Source of the DNA: Streptomyces sp. ICC1 | GTDB taxonomy: Bacteria; Actinomycetota; Actinomycetes; Streptomycetales; Streptomycetaceae | Assembly: GCF_003287935.1 (NCBI RefSeq) | Contig: NZ_CP030287.1 | Location: 7,572,869-7,636,868 of the forward strand | DNA length: 64,000 bases | Direction of reading: 5' to 3' | Shown: in pieces, positions 32,493-40,185 of the stretch | Layout: each line of letters starts with the position of its first letter | Position numbering within the stretch: the first letter of the stretch is position 1 | Notes under the pieces: model-generated | Database searches by the model: none | Seen by the model: the letters and a program-made list of their open reading frames with translations, nothing else | Told to the model about the DNA's origin: nothing | Made by a program: the position numbers and the translations under genes

Positions 32493-33233
32493 TCAGTAGG
32501 CGGGCGCCTGGCCCTCGCGGTCATAGAAGGGACGGGTTTGCGCGCGCAGCCACATCGCCACCGGGTCGTGCTCGTCGGCGAGCGCGACCGTGCAGACCGG
32601 CACTCCCTCGGGCACCGCGCCGACCGACTGGCGCATCATCTCCCGCACGGATTCCAGCGCGTGCGCCGAGGCCTCGTACAGGTCGAGCCCGACGGCGAGG
32701 TACGGGGAGCCCAGCGCGGGCTGCACCCAGGCGCGGCGCAGCGAGCGCACGGCGGGCGTGCGGTGCGCGTGCTGCGTGAGCAGCCCGTAGAACTGCGGGA
32801 GCTCGATGGCGGGCTCGGACAGTCGCAGGGGGCCCGCCGGCATCCGGTCCAGGCCGGTGGAGATCCGGCGCAGGTCGGCCCAGGGAATGCCGACACCGCC
32901 GCCCTGGGCGTGGGGGTTGAGCCACAGCCCCCAGCGGTCGGGGTAGAGGGCACGGGCGATGTCCCGGCCCGTGACCACCTCGTACCCCCGGTTCCAGCCG
33001 CTGGCGGCCAGCTCCTGCGGGGAGGTCACGCAGGGCGCGTAACCGAGGCTCTCGACCTCCATGCCGCCGTACTGCGCGTCCGGGGAACCGGACCGCCCCT
33101 GCCACAGCAGCATCCACAGCCGCCCCTCGGCCAGGGCGTGCAGGAGCGCCTCGTAGCTCTCGTAGCGCCCGGGAGTCACCTGGCGCAGCATGTGCTCGAC
33201 CTGCCCGACCGCGGCCGTGCCTGACGCACTCAC
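32493..33233 (-). CDS. SseB-family protein (copy 1)
   Basis: 246 residues from GTG 33233 with AGGGG 6 bases upstream. YESYEALLHALAEGRLWMLL, QYGGMEVESLGYAPCVTSPQ, PDRWGLWLNPHAQGGGVGIP and the SseB C-terminal domain (RRAWVQPALGSPYLAVGLDL, PVCTVALADEHDPVAMWLRA, TRPFYDREG). SseB was named for enhanced serine sensitivity in E. coli; the molecular function remains unclear. It lies directly downstream of a second, diverged SseB gene, so the pair probably arose by duplication and may form a complex. Confidence 0.85.
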   Translation of the reverse strand: MSASGTAAVGQVEHMLRQVTPGRYESYEALLHALAEGRLWMLLWQGRSGSPDAQYGGMEVESLGYAPCVTSPQELAASGWNRGYEVVTGRDIARALYPDRWGLWLNPHAQGGGVGIPWADLRRISTGLDRMPAGPLRLSEPAIELPQFYGLLTQHAHRTPAVRSLRRAWVQPALGSPYLAVGLDLYEASAHALESVREMMRQSVGAVPEGVPVCTVALADEHDPVAMWLRAQTRPFYDREGQAPAY

Positions 33234-33300
33234 CCGGTACCCCTCTTCGTCTCTTCGTCCGCCCGTCGCCCACACGTGTCCGTCACCAGCTTAAGCGTGC

Positions 33301-34011
33301 CTACGGCAGGTAGAAGGGGCGTACGCGCGTAAGGATGAAGTCGACGACCGGGTCCTCGGCGGCGTCGAGGAGGATCAACTGCACAGGCCAGGGCGCCGGT
33401 ACGCGGGCCAGCGCCCGGCCCAGGGCCTCCATCGGGGCGTTCCGCATGTCGGGCTCCCATCCCAGCAGCTGGACACCGACGTACAGCTCCGGCGCCCCGG
33501 CCTCGACGCTTGCGAGGCACCGGTAGGCCGCCGCGACGACTCCGGTGGCACGGAACTCCTCCCCGGCGGCGGTCAGGAAGTCGACGGGATCCTCCTGCCA
33601 GTCCGGCTCGTAGAGCCGGACCCGGCCCCCGGTGGCGGGCCCGTCGAGCGGGCTGCGGCCCGCCCGGCAGAGCTCGGCGACGGCGGGCGGCGGCAGCGGG
33701 ACCCCGACGGCCCCCTCGGGGTTGACCGCGATGCCGAGCTGCGGGGGCAGGCCGCGGGCGAAGTCCACGGCGGGCGCGACGGCGAAGTCCATGGCGGGGC
33801 CGGCGCAGGCGCGGAACTGCTCCTCGGAGCTGTAGACGGGCACGTAGGCCGCGCCGTCGATCTCCATCGTGGGCAGGCTCAGGCTGTTCACCCCGCCCGG
33901 CAGCGGGATCCACAGCGGGCTGCGCCCGAGCACCTCGAGGATCCGCCCGCCGGCGTCCGCCTGCCCCAGTGCCGCCCCGAGCACCTGTTCCAGCTCGTTA
34001 CCCGGCCACAT
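33301..34011 (-). CDS. SseB-family protein (copy 2)
   Basis: 236 residues from ATG 34011; GGAGG lies 5 bases upstream, ruling out the longer open frame. N-terminal SseB domain (LPTMEIDGAAYVPVYSSEEQ, FARGLPPQLGIAVNPEGAVG) and C-terminal SseB domain (SVEAGAPELYVGVQLLGWEP, VQLILLDAAEDPVVDFILTR, VRPFYLP). Unlike copy 1 it keeps the classical N-terminal half. Separated from copy 1 by 67 bases. Confidence 0.88.
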   Translation of the reverse strand: MWPGNELEQVLGAALGQADAGGRILEVLGRSPLWIPLPGGVNSLSLPTMEIDGAAYVPVYSSEEQFRACAGPAMDFAVAPAVDFARGLPPQLGIAVNPEGAVGVPLPPPAVAELCRAGRSPLDGPATGGRVRLYEPDWQEDPVDFLTAAGEEFRATGVVAAAYRCLASVEAGAPELYVGVQLLGWEPDMRNAPMEALGRALARVPAPWPVQLILLDAAEDPVVDFILTRVRPFYLP

Positions 34012-34112
34012 GTACGCCTCCGCTAGCTCGCCCTCGTCTCGCCCAGAGGTTAACGGGCCCCCGCGGCCCGCCCGCCCGCTCCCCCGGGCCGGGGTCCGGC
34101 AGAGACGCCTAG

Positions 34113-34254
34113 TGCTGTGGCCGGAAGGGTTTGCCGGGTCGCGGTGTCCGGTGCGGTGCATCTCCCCCAGCTACCGCCGGGAGGGGCCCCCGGACGGAGG
34201 ACCACGCCTCGTACTGGACGTACCGGTGTGGTCCGACAACGCGGCGAGGTGCCG
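34113..34254. mobile_element. MITE-like element type B, copy B1, right end missing
   Basis: 142 bp of the 183-bp type B element. The left end TGCTGTGGCCGGAAGGGTTT follows CTAG (34109-34112), the core GTACTGGACGTACCGGTGTG is intact, and the sequence stops at GGTGCCG, 41 bp short of the right end seen in the copy ending at 59951. At the break it joins polyketide-gene sequence. No transposase. Confidence 0.85.
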
Positions 34255-34520
34255 GATCCTCTCCGCCCTCGGAGCACACGGCCGCACGGTGCCGGTGACG
34301 GCGCCCAAAACCGGCACGGGCCGGGCCTACTGCGCGGCCCCCGTCCTCGACACGGCCGCCGCCGTCCTCGCCCTGGAGCACCGCATCGTCCCGCCCACGC
34401 CGAACGTCTTCGACGTGTGCCACGACCTCGACGTGGTGACCGGCAGCGCCCGCACGGCCGACCTGCGCACCGCCCTCGTCCTGAGCCGCGGCCTGACGGG
34501 CTCCAACGCCGCCCCCGTCC
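34255..34520 (+). pseudogene. Relic of type II PKS chain-length factor (KS-beta)
   Basis: The frame from 34256 reads ILSALGAHGRTVPVTAPKTG, TGRAYCAAPVLDTAAAVLAL, EHRIVPPTPNVFDVCHDLDV and VTGSARTADLRTALVLSRGL, ending TGSNAA before it runs into unrelated sequence. This is unmistakably the last ~85 residues of a ketosynthase chain-length factor of aromatic (type II) polyketide synthases. The first ~310 residues, and any KS-alpha or ACP gene, are absent. The 5' break coincides with the broken end of mobile element B1. Confidence 0.85.
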
Positions 34521-34575
34521 CGCCCCTCCCCGCTGCCGCTCCGGGTGGCGGCGGCGGGAAGGGGCGGCGGCCCCG

Positions 34576-35337
34576 CTACAGCAGCGCCAGCTGCAGGCCG
34601 CCCGTCGCGGAAAGGTGCTGGCCCGTGACCCAGCGGGAGTCGGGGGAGGCGAGGAAGGCGACCACGTCCGCGACCTCCTCCGGGACCCCGACGCGGTGGA
34701 AGACGGACCGGGAGGCGGCGTGCGCGCGGGCCCCCGGGTCCGCGAGCCAGTCCGCGTTCAGGTCGGTCGCGGTGATCCCGGGGCCCACCGAGTTCACCGT
34801 GATGTTCCGCGGCGCGAGCTCGGCGGCCAGCGAGACCGTCATCGCGTTCACGGCGCCCTTGGCCATGACCGTGGCGAGGATCGCCGGCAGCGCGATGTCC
34901 GGGGTGCCCGTCACGTTCACGATCCGGCCGCCGTCCCGCAGCCGCGCCAGCCCGTGCTTGATCACGAAGAACGGCGCCTTCGCGTTGAGCGCGTGCGCCC
35001 GGTCGTAGGTCTCCTCGTCCGTCGAGGCGATGTCCGCGAAGGCCGCCCCGCCCGCGTTGTTCACCAGGACGTCCACCTCCTCGGTGGCCAGCGGATGGGC
35101 CGCGTACGCCGCCCAGAGCGCCTGTGCGTCGCCCGGGACCCCCAGCTCCGCCCCTACCGCGAAGGCGCGGCCCCCGGCCGCCTCGATGGCGTCCACGGTC
35201 TCCTTGGCCGCCGCCTCGTTCCTCCCGTAGGCCACCGCGACCAGTGCCCCGTCCCGGGCGAGCCGCTGCGAGACGGCCCTCCCGATGCCCCGGCTGCCGC
35301 CCGTGACCAGTGCCGTCTTTCCGTCGAGCACGCCCAT
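34576..35337 (-). CDS. SDR-family oxidoreductase
   Basis: 253 residues from ATG 35337 with AGGGGGG upstream. TGGSRGIGRAVSQRLA (NADP motif), NNAGGAAFADIAS, NVTGTPDIALPAIL at the catalytic Ser position where the usual Ser/Tyr pattern is replaced by VTGTPD and an ATVMAKGAVN segment, so the YxxxK tyrosine is not evident. VGPGITATDLNADW and TGQHLSATGGLQLALL close the fold. Divergent from the TetR gene across two operator copies, hence its probable target. The altered active site suggests unusual or lost catalysis. Confidence 0.82.
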   Translation of the reverse strand: MGVLDGKTALVTGGSRGIGRAVSQRLARDGALVAVAYGRNEAAAKETVDAIEAAGGRAFAVGAELGVPGDAQALWAAYAAHPLATEEVDVLVNNAGGAAFADIASTDEETYDRAHALNAKAPFFVIKHGLARLRDGGRIVNVTGTPDIALPAILATVMAKGAVNAMTVSLAAELAPRNITVNSVGPGITATDLNADWLADPGARAHAASRSVFHRVGVPEEVADVVAFLASPDSRWVTGQHLSATGGLQLALL

Positions 35338-35355
35338 GGCGCGCCCCCCTTTCAA

Positions 35356-35404
35356 TAGTGGTCGCTACAGAAAGGGACCGTACCAGATTCAGTAGCGAGC
35401 GCTA
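35356..35404. promoter_or_regulatory. Twin palindromic operators for the TetR protein
   Basis: TAGTGGTCGCTA (35356-35367) and TAGCGAGCGCTA (35393-35404) share TAGYGnnCGCTA and are 37 bases apart centre to centre. They sit between the divergent SDR and TetR genes; TATAGAAT beside the second is a plausible -10 for tetR. Placement fits autorepression and repression of the SDR gene. Confidence 0.65.
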
Positions 35405-35416
35405 TAGAATGCGTGC

Positions 35417-36007
35417 ATGGTGACCGGACAGCGCGGCAGGCCCCGCTCCTTCGACCGCGACGCGGCACTCGGCAAGGCGATGTTCGCCTTCTGGGAGCAC
35501 GGCTACGAGGCGACGTCGATCTCCGACCTGACCGCCTCGCTCGGGATCAGCGCGCCGAGCCTCTACGCCGCCTTCGGCGACAAGCGCAAGCTCTTCGACG
35601 AGGTCGTGGTGGTGTACGGCGGGCGGTACGCGGAGTTCGCGGTCATCGCCCTCGCCGAGGAGCCCACCGCCCGCGCGGCCGTGGGGCGCGTCCTGCGCGA
35701 GGCGGCCGAGATCTACACCGACCCGGCCCACCCGCGGGGCTGCATGGTGATCAGCGCGGCCGTCAACACCACCTCGGAGGAGGTCGCGGAGGCGCTGCGC
35801 GAGCGGCGCGAGGCCACCCTGGCGATGTTCGAGAGCCGGATCGGGGCCGATGTGGCCGCGGGAGCCCTGCCCGCGGGCACGGACGCGCGGACGCTCGCGC
35901 GCTACGCGGCGGCGGTGCTCCAGGGGATGTCCCAGCAGTCGCGCGACGGCGCGAGCAGGCGGGAGCTGGAGGCGGTGGCGGAGAGGGCCATGCTCGCCTG
36001 GCCGTGA
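35417..36007 (+). CDS. TetR/AcrR-family regulator
   Basis: 196 residues, ATG 35417. DNA-binding domain RGRPRSFDRDAALGKAMFAF, WEHGYEATSISDLTASLGIS, APSLYAAFGDKRKLFDEVV, then an all-helical ligand domain with RGCMVISAAVN, which resembles the AcrR/YezE-like subgroup controlling divergent SDR genes. Likely repressor of itself and of the SDR at 34576-35337 via the TAGYGnnCGCTA sites. Effector unknown. Confidence 0.9.
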   Translation: MVTGQRGRPRSFDRDAALGKAMFAFWEHGYEATSISDLTASLGISAPSLYAAFGDKRKLFDEVVVVYGGRYAEFAVIALAEEPTARAAVGRVLREAAEIYTDPAHPRGCMVISAAVNTTSEEVAEALRERREATLAMFESRIGADVAAGALPAGTDARTLARYAAAVLQGMSQQSRDGASRRELEAVAERAMLAWP

Positions 36008-36283
36008 CGGCGGCGGGCGGCGCGCGCGAGGCCGGTGACGTGGGCGGCGCGGGCGATGTGGGCGGTGCGAACGGCGCGGGCGCGGGATCCGGCGCGGGAT
36101 TCCTCTGGGCCACGGTGCCGAGCGGGACCCTCAGCCCGTCGGCACCGTAGCCCGGAGTACTTACGGCCGGCGGGTGTGCGGTGCCCGGCAGCCGTTTGGG
36201 GAGGTGTTCGCGCGGTCAGGGCAGAACGCGCGTCTTACCTCGATCCGTCCTCCTGTGCGGGGAGGGCGGAAGTCTGATGCAAT

Positions 36284-36299
36284 TGTGGACTAGACCAAT
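36284..36299. promoter_or_regulatory. DasR-like site (dre)
   Basis: TGTGGACTAGACCAAT is close to the DasR-responsive element (consensus near AGTGGTCTAGACCACT) that couples N-acetylglucosamine status to development in Streptomyces. It lies 136 bases before the PdtaS-type gene and could control that gene or an RNA in the gap. Confidence 0.5.
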
Positions 36300-36434
36300 C
36301 TGTTCTGTCCATCCAATGCCGGGGCCCAACTTCCCGTCACTTCCTCCAAGCCTACGCGGAACCGGGCTCCGGTGGATACTCCGCGGTATCGCGCTGAGGA
36401 AAGTCGTGGCCCATACCCGGGGTACGCTCGCCAC
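36300..36434 (+). ncRNA. Possible scr5239-type small RNA locus
   Basis: In S. coelicolor the conserved sRNA scr5239 is encoded in the gap before SCO5239, whose equivalent here is the PdtaS-type kinase. The gap 36008-36434 keeps several short stems (ACCGGGCTCCGGT near 36360, CTCCGCGG). I identify it by position only; extent and strand are uncertain. The first part of the gap (36008-36280) shows nothing recognisable. Confidence 0.3.
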
Positions 36435-37913
36435 GTGCCCTCCATGAACGACCTCGTACGCCAGCACACCGCTCTCAGTGAAACCGACCTGGAGTGGCTC
36501 CATCTGCTGGTCTCGGAGTGGCAGCTGCTCTCCGACCTCTCCTTCGCCGACCTGGTGCTGTGGGTCCCCACCCTGGACGGCAGCCGGTACGTCTCCGTCG
36601 CGCAGATGCGCCCGAACACCGGCCCCACCTCGTACCAGGACGACATGGTCGGCCACCTGGTCCCGCGCGGCCGCCGCCCGCTGCTCGACGCCGCCCTCGA
36701 TGAGGGCCGCATCGTGCGCGAGGGCGACCCGGAGTGGCGCGAGGAGGTCCCGGTCCGCGTCGAGTCGATCCCCGTGCGCCGCGAGGGCCGGGTCCTGGGC
36801 GTGATCGCCCGCAACACCAACCTGCTCACCGTGCGTACACCCAGCCGGCTGGAGCTCACCTACCTCCAGTCCGCCTCCGACCTGGCCCAGATGATCGCCG
36901 CGGGCTCCTTCCCGTTCCCCGGGCAGCAGGTCGACATGGACGCCTCCCCGCGCGTCGGGGACGGCCTGATCCGGCTGGACGCCGACGGGGTGGTCACCTA
37001 CGCGTCCCCGAACGCGCTCTCCGCCTACCACCGCCTCGGCCTCGCCTCCGACCTGGTCGGCCAGCACCTGGGCAACATCACCTCCGAACTCGCCCCGTCC
37101 CGCGGCCCGGTGGACGAGGCCCTGGTCAAACTCGCCAGCGGCTGGGCGCCGCGGGAGACCGAGGCCGAGGGCAGCGGCGGGGTCATCCAGCTGCGCGCCA
37201 TCCCGCTCAAGCCCAAGGGGACCCGGATCGGTTCCCTGGTCCTGTGCCGCGACGTCACGGAACTGCGCCGTCGCGAACGTGAATTGATCACGAAGGACGC
37301 GACCATCCGGGAGATCCACCACCGGGTGAAGAACAACCTCCAGACGGTGGCGGCGCTCTTGCGCCTCCAGGCCCGCCGGATGGATTCGCCGCAGGGGCGC
37401 GAGGCGCTGAACGAGGCCGTCCGCCGCGTCGGTTCGATCGCGATCGTGCACGAGACGCTCTCCCAGAACCTCGACGAGCGCGTCGAGTTCGACGAGATCG
37501 CCGACCGCGTGATCGCGATGGTCGCCGAGATCTCCCCGGGCAAGGTCGCCTGCCGGCGCACCGGCCGCTTCGGGATCCTGGACGCGGAGGTCGCCACCCC
37601 GCTGTCGATGGTGCTGACGGAGATCCTGCAGAACGCCCTGGAACACGCCTTCACCCAGGGGGAGGGCGGCACCGTGGAGGTGTCGGCGGCCCGCTCCGGC
37701 ACCGGCCGGGCCGATGCCCGGCTGCTGATCTCGGTGGTCGACGACGGCTGCGGCCTGCCCGAGGGCTTCGACCCCCAGCGGGCCGGCAACCTCGGGCTGC
37801 AGATCGTACGGACCCTCGTGGAGGGCGAGCTCGGGGGAACCTTCGACATGGTCCCGGCCGAGCCGCGCGGCACCAAGGTGGTCCTCGACATACCGGCGAG
37901 CCCGCAGAAGTAG
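36435..37913 (+). CDS. PdtaS-type sensor histidine kinase
   Basis: 492 residues from GTG 36435 (MPSMNDLVRQ); ATG 36444 is possible and no strong ribosome site separates them. N-terminal GAF-like domain with LLSDLSFADLVLWVPTLDGS, central PAS domain (IRLDADGVVTYASPNALSAY), then a HisKA_2/HWE kinase: phospho-acceptor in IREIHHRVKNNLQTVAALLR, N-box LTEILQNALEHAF, G-box VDDGCGLPEGF and NLGLQIVRTLVEGELGG. Orthologous in layout to mycobacterial PdtaS, which signals to an ANTAR RNA-binding regulator; no such partner is adjacent. A shared terminator separates it from convergent wblE. Confidence 0.9.
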   Translation: MPSMNDLVRQHTALSETDLEWLHLLVSEWQLLSDLSFADLVLWVPTLDGSRYVSVAQMRPNTGPTSYQDDMVGHLVPRGRRPLLDAALDEGRIVREGDPEWREEVPVRVESIPVRREGRVLGVIARNTNLLTVRTPSRLELTYLQSASDLAQMIAAGSFPFPGQQVDMDASPRVGDGLIRLDADGVVTYASPNALSAYHRLGLASDLVGQHLGNITSELAPSRGPVDEALVKLASGWAPRETEAEGSGGVIQLRAIPLKPKGTRIGSLVLCRDVTELRRRERELITKDATIREIHHRVKNNLQTVAALLRLQARRMDSPQGREALNEAVRRVGSIAIVHETLSQNLDERVEFDEIADRVIAMVAEISPGKVACRRTGRFGILDAEVATPLSMVLTEILQNALEHAFTQGEGGTVEVSAARSGTGRADARLLISVVDDGCGLPEGFDPQRAGNLGLQIVRTLVEGELGGTFDMVPAEPRGTKVVLDIPASPQK

Positions 37914-37971
37914 ACGGGCGGGAGCTCCGGCCTGGTCACTCACCGTGACGCCATGGGCTCCGGACAGCACT

Positions 37972-38006
37972 GAACCCCGTACCGAATGGTTTTCGGTACG
38001 GGGTTC
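37972..38006. terminator. Bidirectional terminator between pdtaS-like and wblE
   Basis: GAACCCCGTACCGAA and TTCGGTACGGGGTTC form a perfect 15-bp stem between convergent genes. Confidence 0.85.
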
Positions 38007-38071
38007 GAGAGCACGTTGCTGAGCGCTTATATGGGTACTACGCGCTGCGGCTCGAGGCTCGAAAGTCGATG

Positions 38072-38329
38072 TCAGGCGGTTGCGTTGCGCGCCCGATTGC
38101 GAGCGGCGCGGCGCTTCATCGCGCGGCGCTCGTCCTCGCTGAGACCGCCCCAGACGCCGGAGTCCTGACCGGACTCGAGCGCCCACTGCAGGCACTGCTC
38201 CATGACGGGGCAACGGCGGCAGACGGCCTTGGCTTCCTCGATCTGCAGCAGGGCAGGACCGGTGTTGCCGATGGGGAAGAAGAGTTCCGGGTCTTCCTCG
38301 CGGCAAACGGCGTTGTGACGCCAGTCCAT
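38072..38329 (-). CDS. wblE: WhiB-family iron-sulfur regulator WblE
   Basis: 85 residues from ATG 38329, GGAG 5 bases upstream. Starts MDWRHNAVCREEDPELFFP and has four Cys at 9, 37, 40 and 46 (AVCRRCPVMEQC) to hold a [4Fe-4S] cluster, the GVWGG turn and a basic tail RRAMKRRAARNRARNA. It matches WblE/mycobacterial WhiB1 throughout. WhiB1-type proteins bind the principal sigma factor and respond to NO. Its neighbours (PdtaS-type kinase, diacylglycerol-kinase-like gene, sigH) reproduce the S. coelicolor SCO5239-5245 neighbourhood as I recall it. Confidence 0.93.
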   Translation of the reverse strand: MDWRHNAVCREEDPELFFPIGNTGPALLQIEEAKAVCRRCPVMEQCLQWALESGQDSGVWGGLSEDERRAMKRRAARNRARNATA

Positions 38330-38661
38330 GGCTGCTCCATCTCCTTGTATTGCGGGCAGGTTGCTTGTGAATGTGAACGCTTTCACGAATCCCCCCGTGA
38401 GGGAAGGGAGACCACCCAGTTTGGTCAAAAGCTCGCCCTGGGAGGCCGGAGATTCGTGGAGGGGTTCTGGCGGTCTGTGTGGGTGCCGGGTTCTGCGGGC
38501 TGTCCCGATCGCCATGTAGAGATTCGCAAACCTCGGACGGGGATACAACCCCTTCCGGAAAGTTTTTTTTGATTCGTCGGTGTCTACTAGGTCACAGCCC
38601 TACTTCGTGGGGGTGGACCGGCGTGTAAACGTTCGAGTGAAAGGACTTTGGGCCCTTCCGC
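38330..38661 (-). other. wblE upstream region
   Basis: 332 bases without a gene. On the minus strand it holds GGGG TTGTAT CCCC, a hairpin-like promoter candidate near 38545, and a run of eight A (T8 on the + strand at 38566-38573), unusual in this chromosome. Likely the wblE promoter and leader. Confidence 0.5.
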
Positions 38662-39627
38662 TCACACAATCACACGCAGTGCACGGCGTACGCCTGTGAA
38701 CCGAACGCTGGTACGCAGACCGAGGTGGTCTCCGTCCATCTGGAACGGAAGCGGAACCTTCGAATGCAAGGTGAAGTCCGTCAGATCGTGCAGAGACACC
38801 GCATGCTTGCCGTGCGGACCGCGCTCAGGAGTCGAGGTCAGGAGCTGTGTCGCGTACCGGGCGACCGCCGGAGTTGACAAACGGTCGAGCGCCAATACGT
38901 CAAGTGCGGTATCGAACGACGCCTCCGGAGAGGCATAAAGCGGACGATTGCCCAAATACGTCCAGGGTGACGTGTTGCACACTATCGACAGCACCAGGTC
39001 GGTCACCGGATCCGCGCCGGGGCGCTCCAGCGTGACCGTACCGTGCCGCCGGTTGGGCTCTTCCCAGAACTGGCGCATCAGCTGTCGTACATAGAGGGCG
39101 TGCGTCGAACGCTTGCCCCGTTCCCGCTGCTGCTCGACCCGGCCCACCACGCCCGCGTCGAAGCCGAGGCCCGCGCAGAAGGTGAACCAGCGCGCCGGCA
39201 CCGACTCGTCCTCGGTACCCGGCGTACCGGCCGCCAGCCCCAGGCCGACCGTCCGCTCGCGCCGCTCCCGCAGCGCGTCCAGCAGCGCGCCGGTCGCCTC
39301 GACCGCGTCGTTGGGCAGGCCGAGCGCGCGGGCGAACACATTGGTGGAGCCGCCGGGGACCACGGCGAGGCCGGGCAGCCGGTCCGGATCGGGCCCCTCG
39401 TGCAGCAGGCCGTTGACCACTTCGTTGACGGTGCCGTCACCGCCCAGCGCGACCACCAGGTCGATCCCGGTCTCGGCGGCCCTGCGCCCCAGGTCCCGGG
39501 CGTGGCCGCGGTACTCGGTGGTGACCGCCTCCAGCTTCATCTCGCTGGCCAGGGCGTGGGTCAGGACGTCGCGCGTGCGCGCGCTGGTGGTCGTCGCTGC
39601 TGGGTTGGCCACGAGAAGTGCACGCAT
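38662..39627 (-). CDS. Diacylglycerol kinase-like lipid kinase
   Basis: 321 residues from ATG 39627. Catalytic domain: RALLVANPAATTTSARTRDV, nucleotide motif VALGGDGTVNEVVNGLL, and VVPGGSTNVFARALGLPND, then the C-terminal beta-sandwich (WFTFCAGLGFDAGVVGRVEQ, CNTSPWTYLGNRPLYASPEA, DGDHLGLRTSVRFTGVRRAL). Likely phosphorylates diacylglycerol or a related lipid to feed phosphatidate pools. No membrane segment, so a soluble DgkB/YegS-type enzyme. Confidence 0.93.
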   Translation of the reverse strand: MRALLVANPAATTTSARTRDVLTHALASEMKLEAVTTEYRGHARDLGRRAAETGIDLVVALGGDGTVNEVVNGLLHEGPDPDRLPGLAVVPGGSTNVFARALGLPNDAVEATGALLDALRERRERTVGLGLAAGTPGTEDESVPARWFTFCAGLGFDAGVVGRVEQQRERGKRSTHALYVRQLMRQFWEEPNRRHGTVTLERPGADPVTDLVLSIVCNTSPWTYLGNRPLYASPEASFDTALDVLALDRLSTPAVARYATQLLTSTPERGPHGKHAVSLHDLTDFTLHSKVPLPFQMDGDHLGLRTSVRFTGVRRALRVIV

Positions 39628-39712
39628 GGGCGCCAGCCTACCGACCCGTTCATACGCCGCCCATACTGGCCGTCCCCTCCGGGGCCGCGCGGCGCGCGGC
39701 TACCCTGCAGGG

Positions 39713-40141
39713 GTGAGTAAGAAGCCCAGTCCCACCGCGCCCGCCACCCCCACCGCGCTGCCCCGCCGGCTGACCGCGGCCGCCGCGCTCACCGCGCTGG
39801 AGGGACTGGCCCTGGCCGGCCTCGGCGTCTACATGCTGTACATGGGCGTCGCCGGCGACGTCGACTCCGTACGGCAGGCGGAGGCGGGCGGGATCACCTG
39901 GATCCTCGTCGCCGCGCTGCCCCTGTTCGCGGCGCGCGGGCTGCGCCTGGGCCGCCGCTGGAGCCGCGGCCCGACGCTGATCACCCAGCTGCTGGCCCTG
40001 CCGGTGGCCTGGAACCTGTGGACCGCCGGCGGGGCGATGGCCGTCGCCGGCGTGGCCCTGGCCCTGGCCGCGGTGGCCGTCGTGGGAATCCTGCTGAATC
40101 CGACGGCCACCGAGGCGCTGGGCTTCCAAGCGGGCGAATAG
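39713..40141 (+). CDS. Small integral membrane protein
   Basis: 142 residues from GTG 39713. Pro/Thr-rich cytoplasmic start, then about four hydrophobic segments (ALTALEGLALAGLGVYMLYM, ITWILVAALPLFAARGLRLG, TLITQLLALPVAWNL and VAGVALALAAVAVVGILL). Conserved next to sigH in Streptomyces as far as I recall; function unknown. Convergent with sigH across a short terminator. Confidence 0.85.
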   Translation: MSKKPSPTAPATPTALPRRLTAAAALTALEGLALAGLGVYMLYMGVAGDVDSVRQAEAGGITWILVAALPLFAARGLRLGRRWSRGPTLITQLLALPVAWNLWTAGGAMAVAGVALALAAVAVVGILLNPTATEALGFQAGE

Positions 40142-40149
40142 GAGCCCGG

Positions 40150-40170
40150 ACAGCCCCTGCCCGGGGCTGT
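40150..40170. terminator. Hairpin between convergent membrane protein and sigH
   Basis: CAGCCCC and GGGGCTG pair over a 5-base loop, nine bases past the + strand stop and 16 bases past the sigH stop. Confidence 0.6.
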
Positions 40171-40185
40171 TCCCCGACCCCGGGG

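Noticed and set aside
38560..38575. Plus-strand intrinsic terminator at the T8 run
   Set aside because: No plus-strand gene lies upstream of it; the tract is better read as A8 in the wblE leader.
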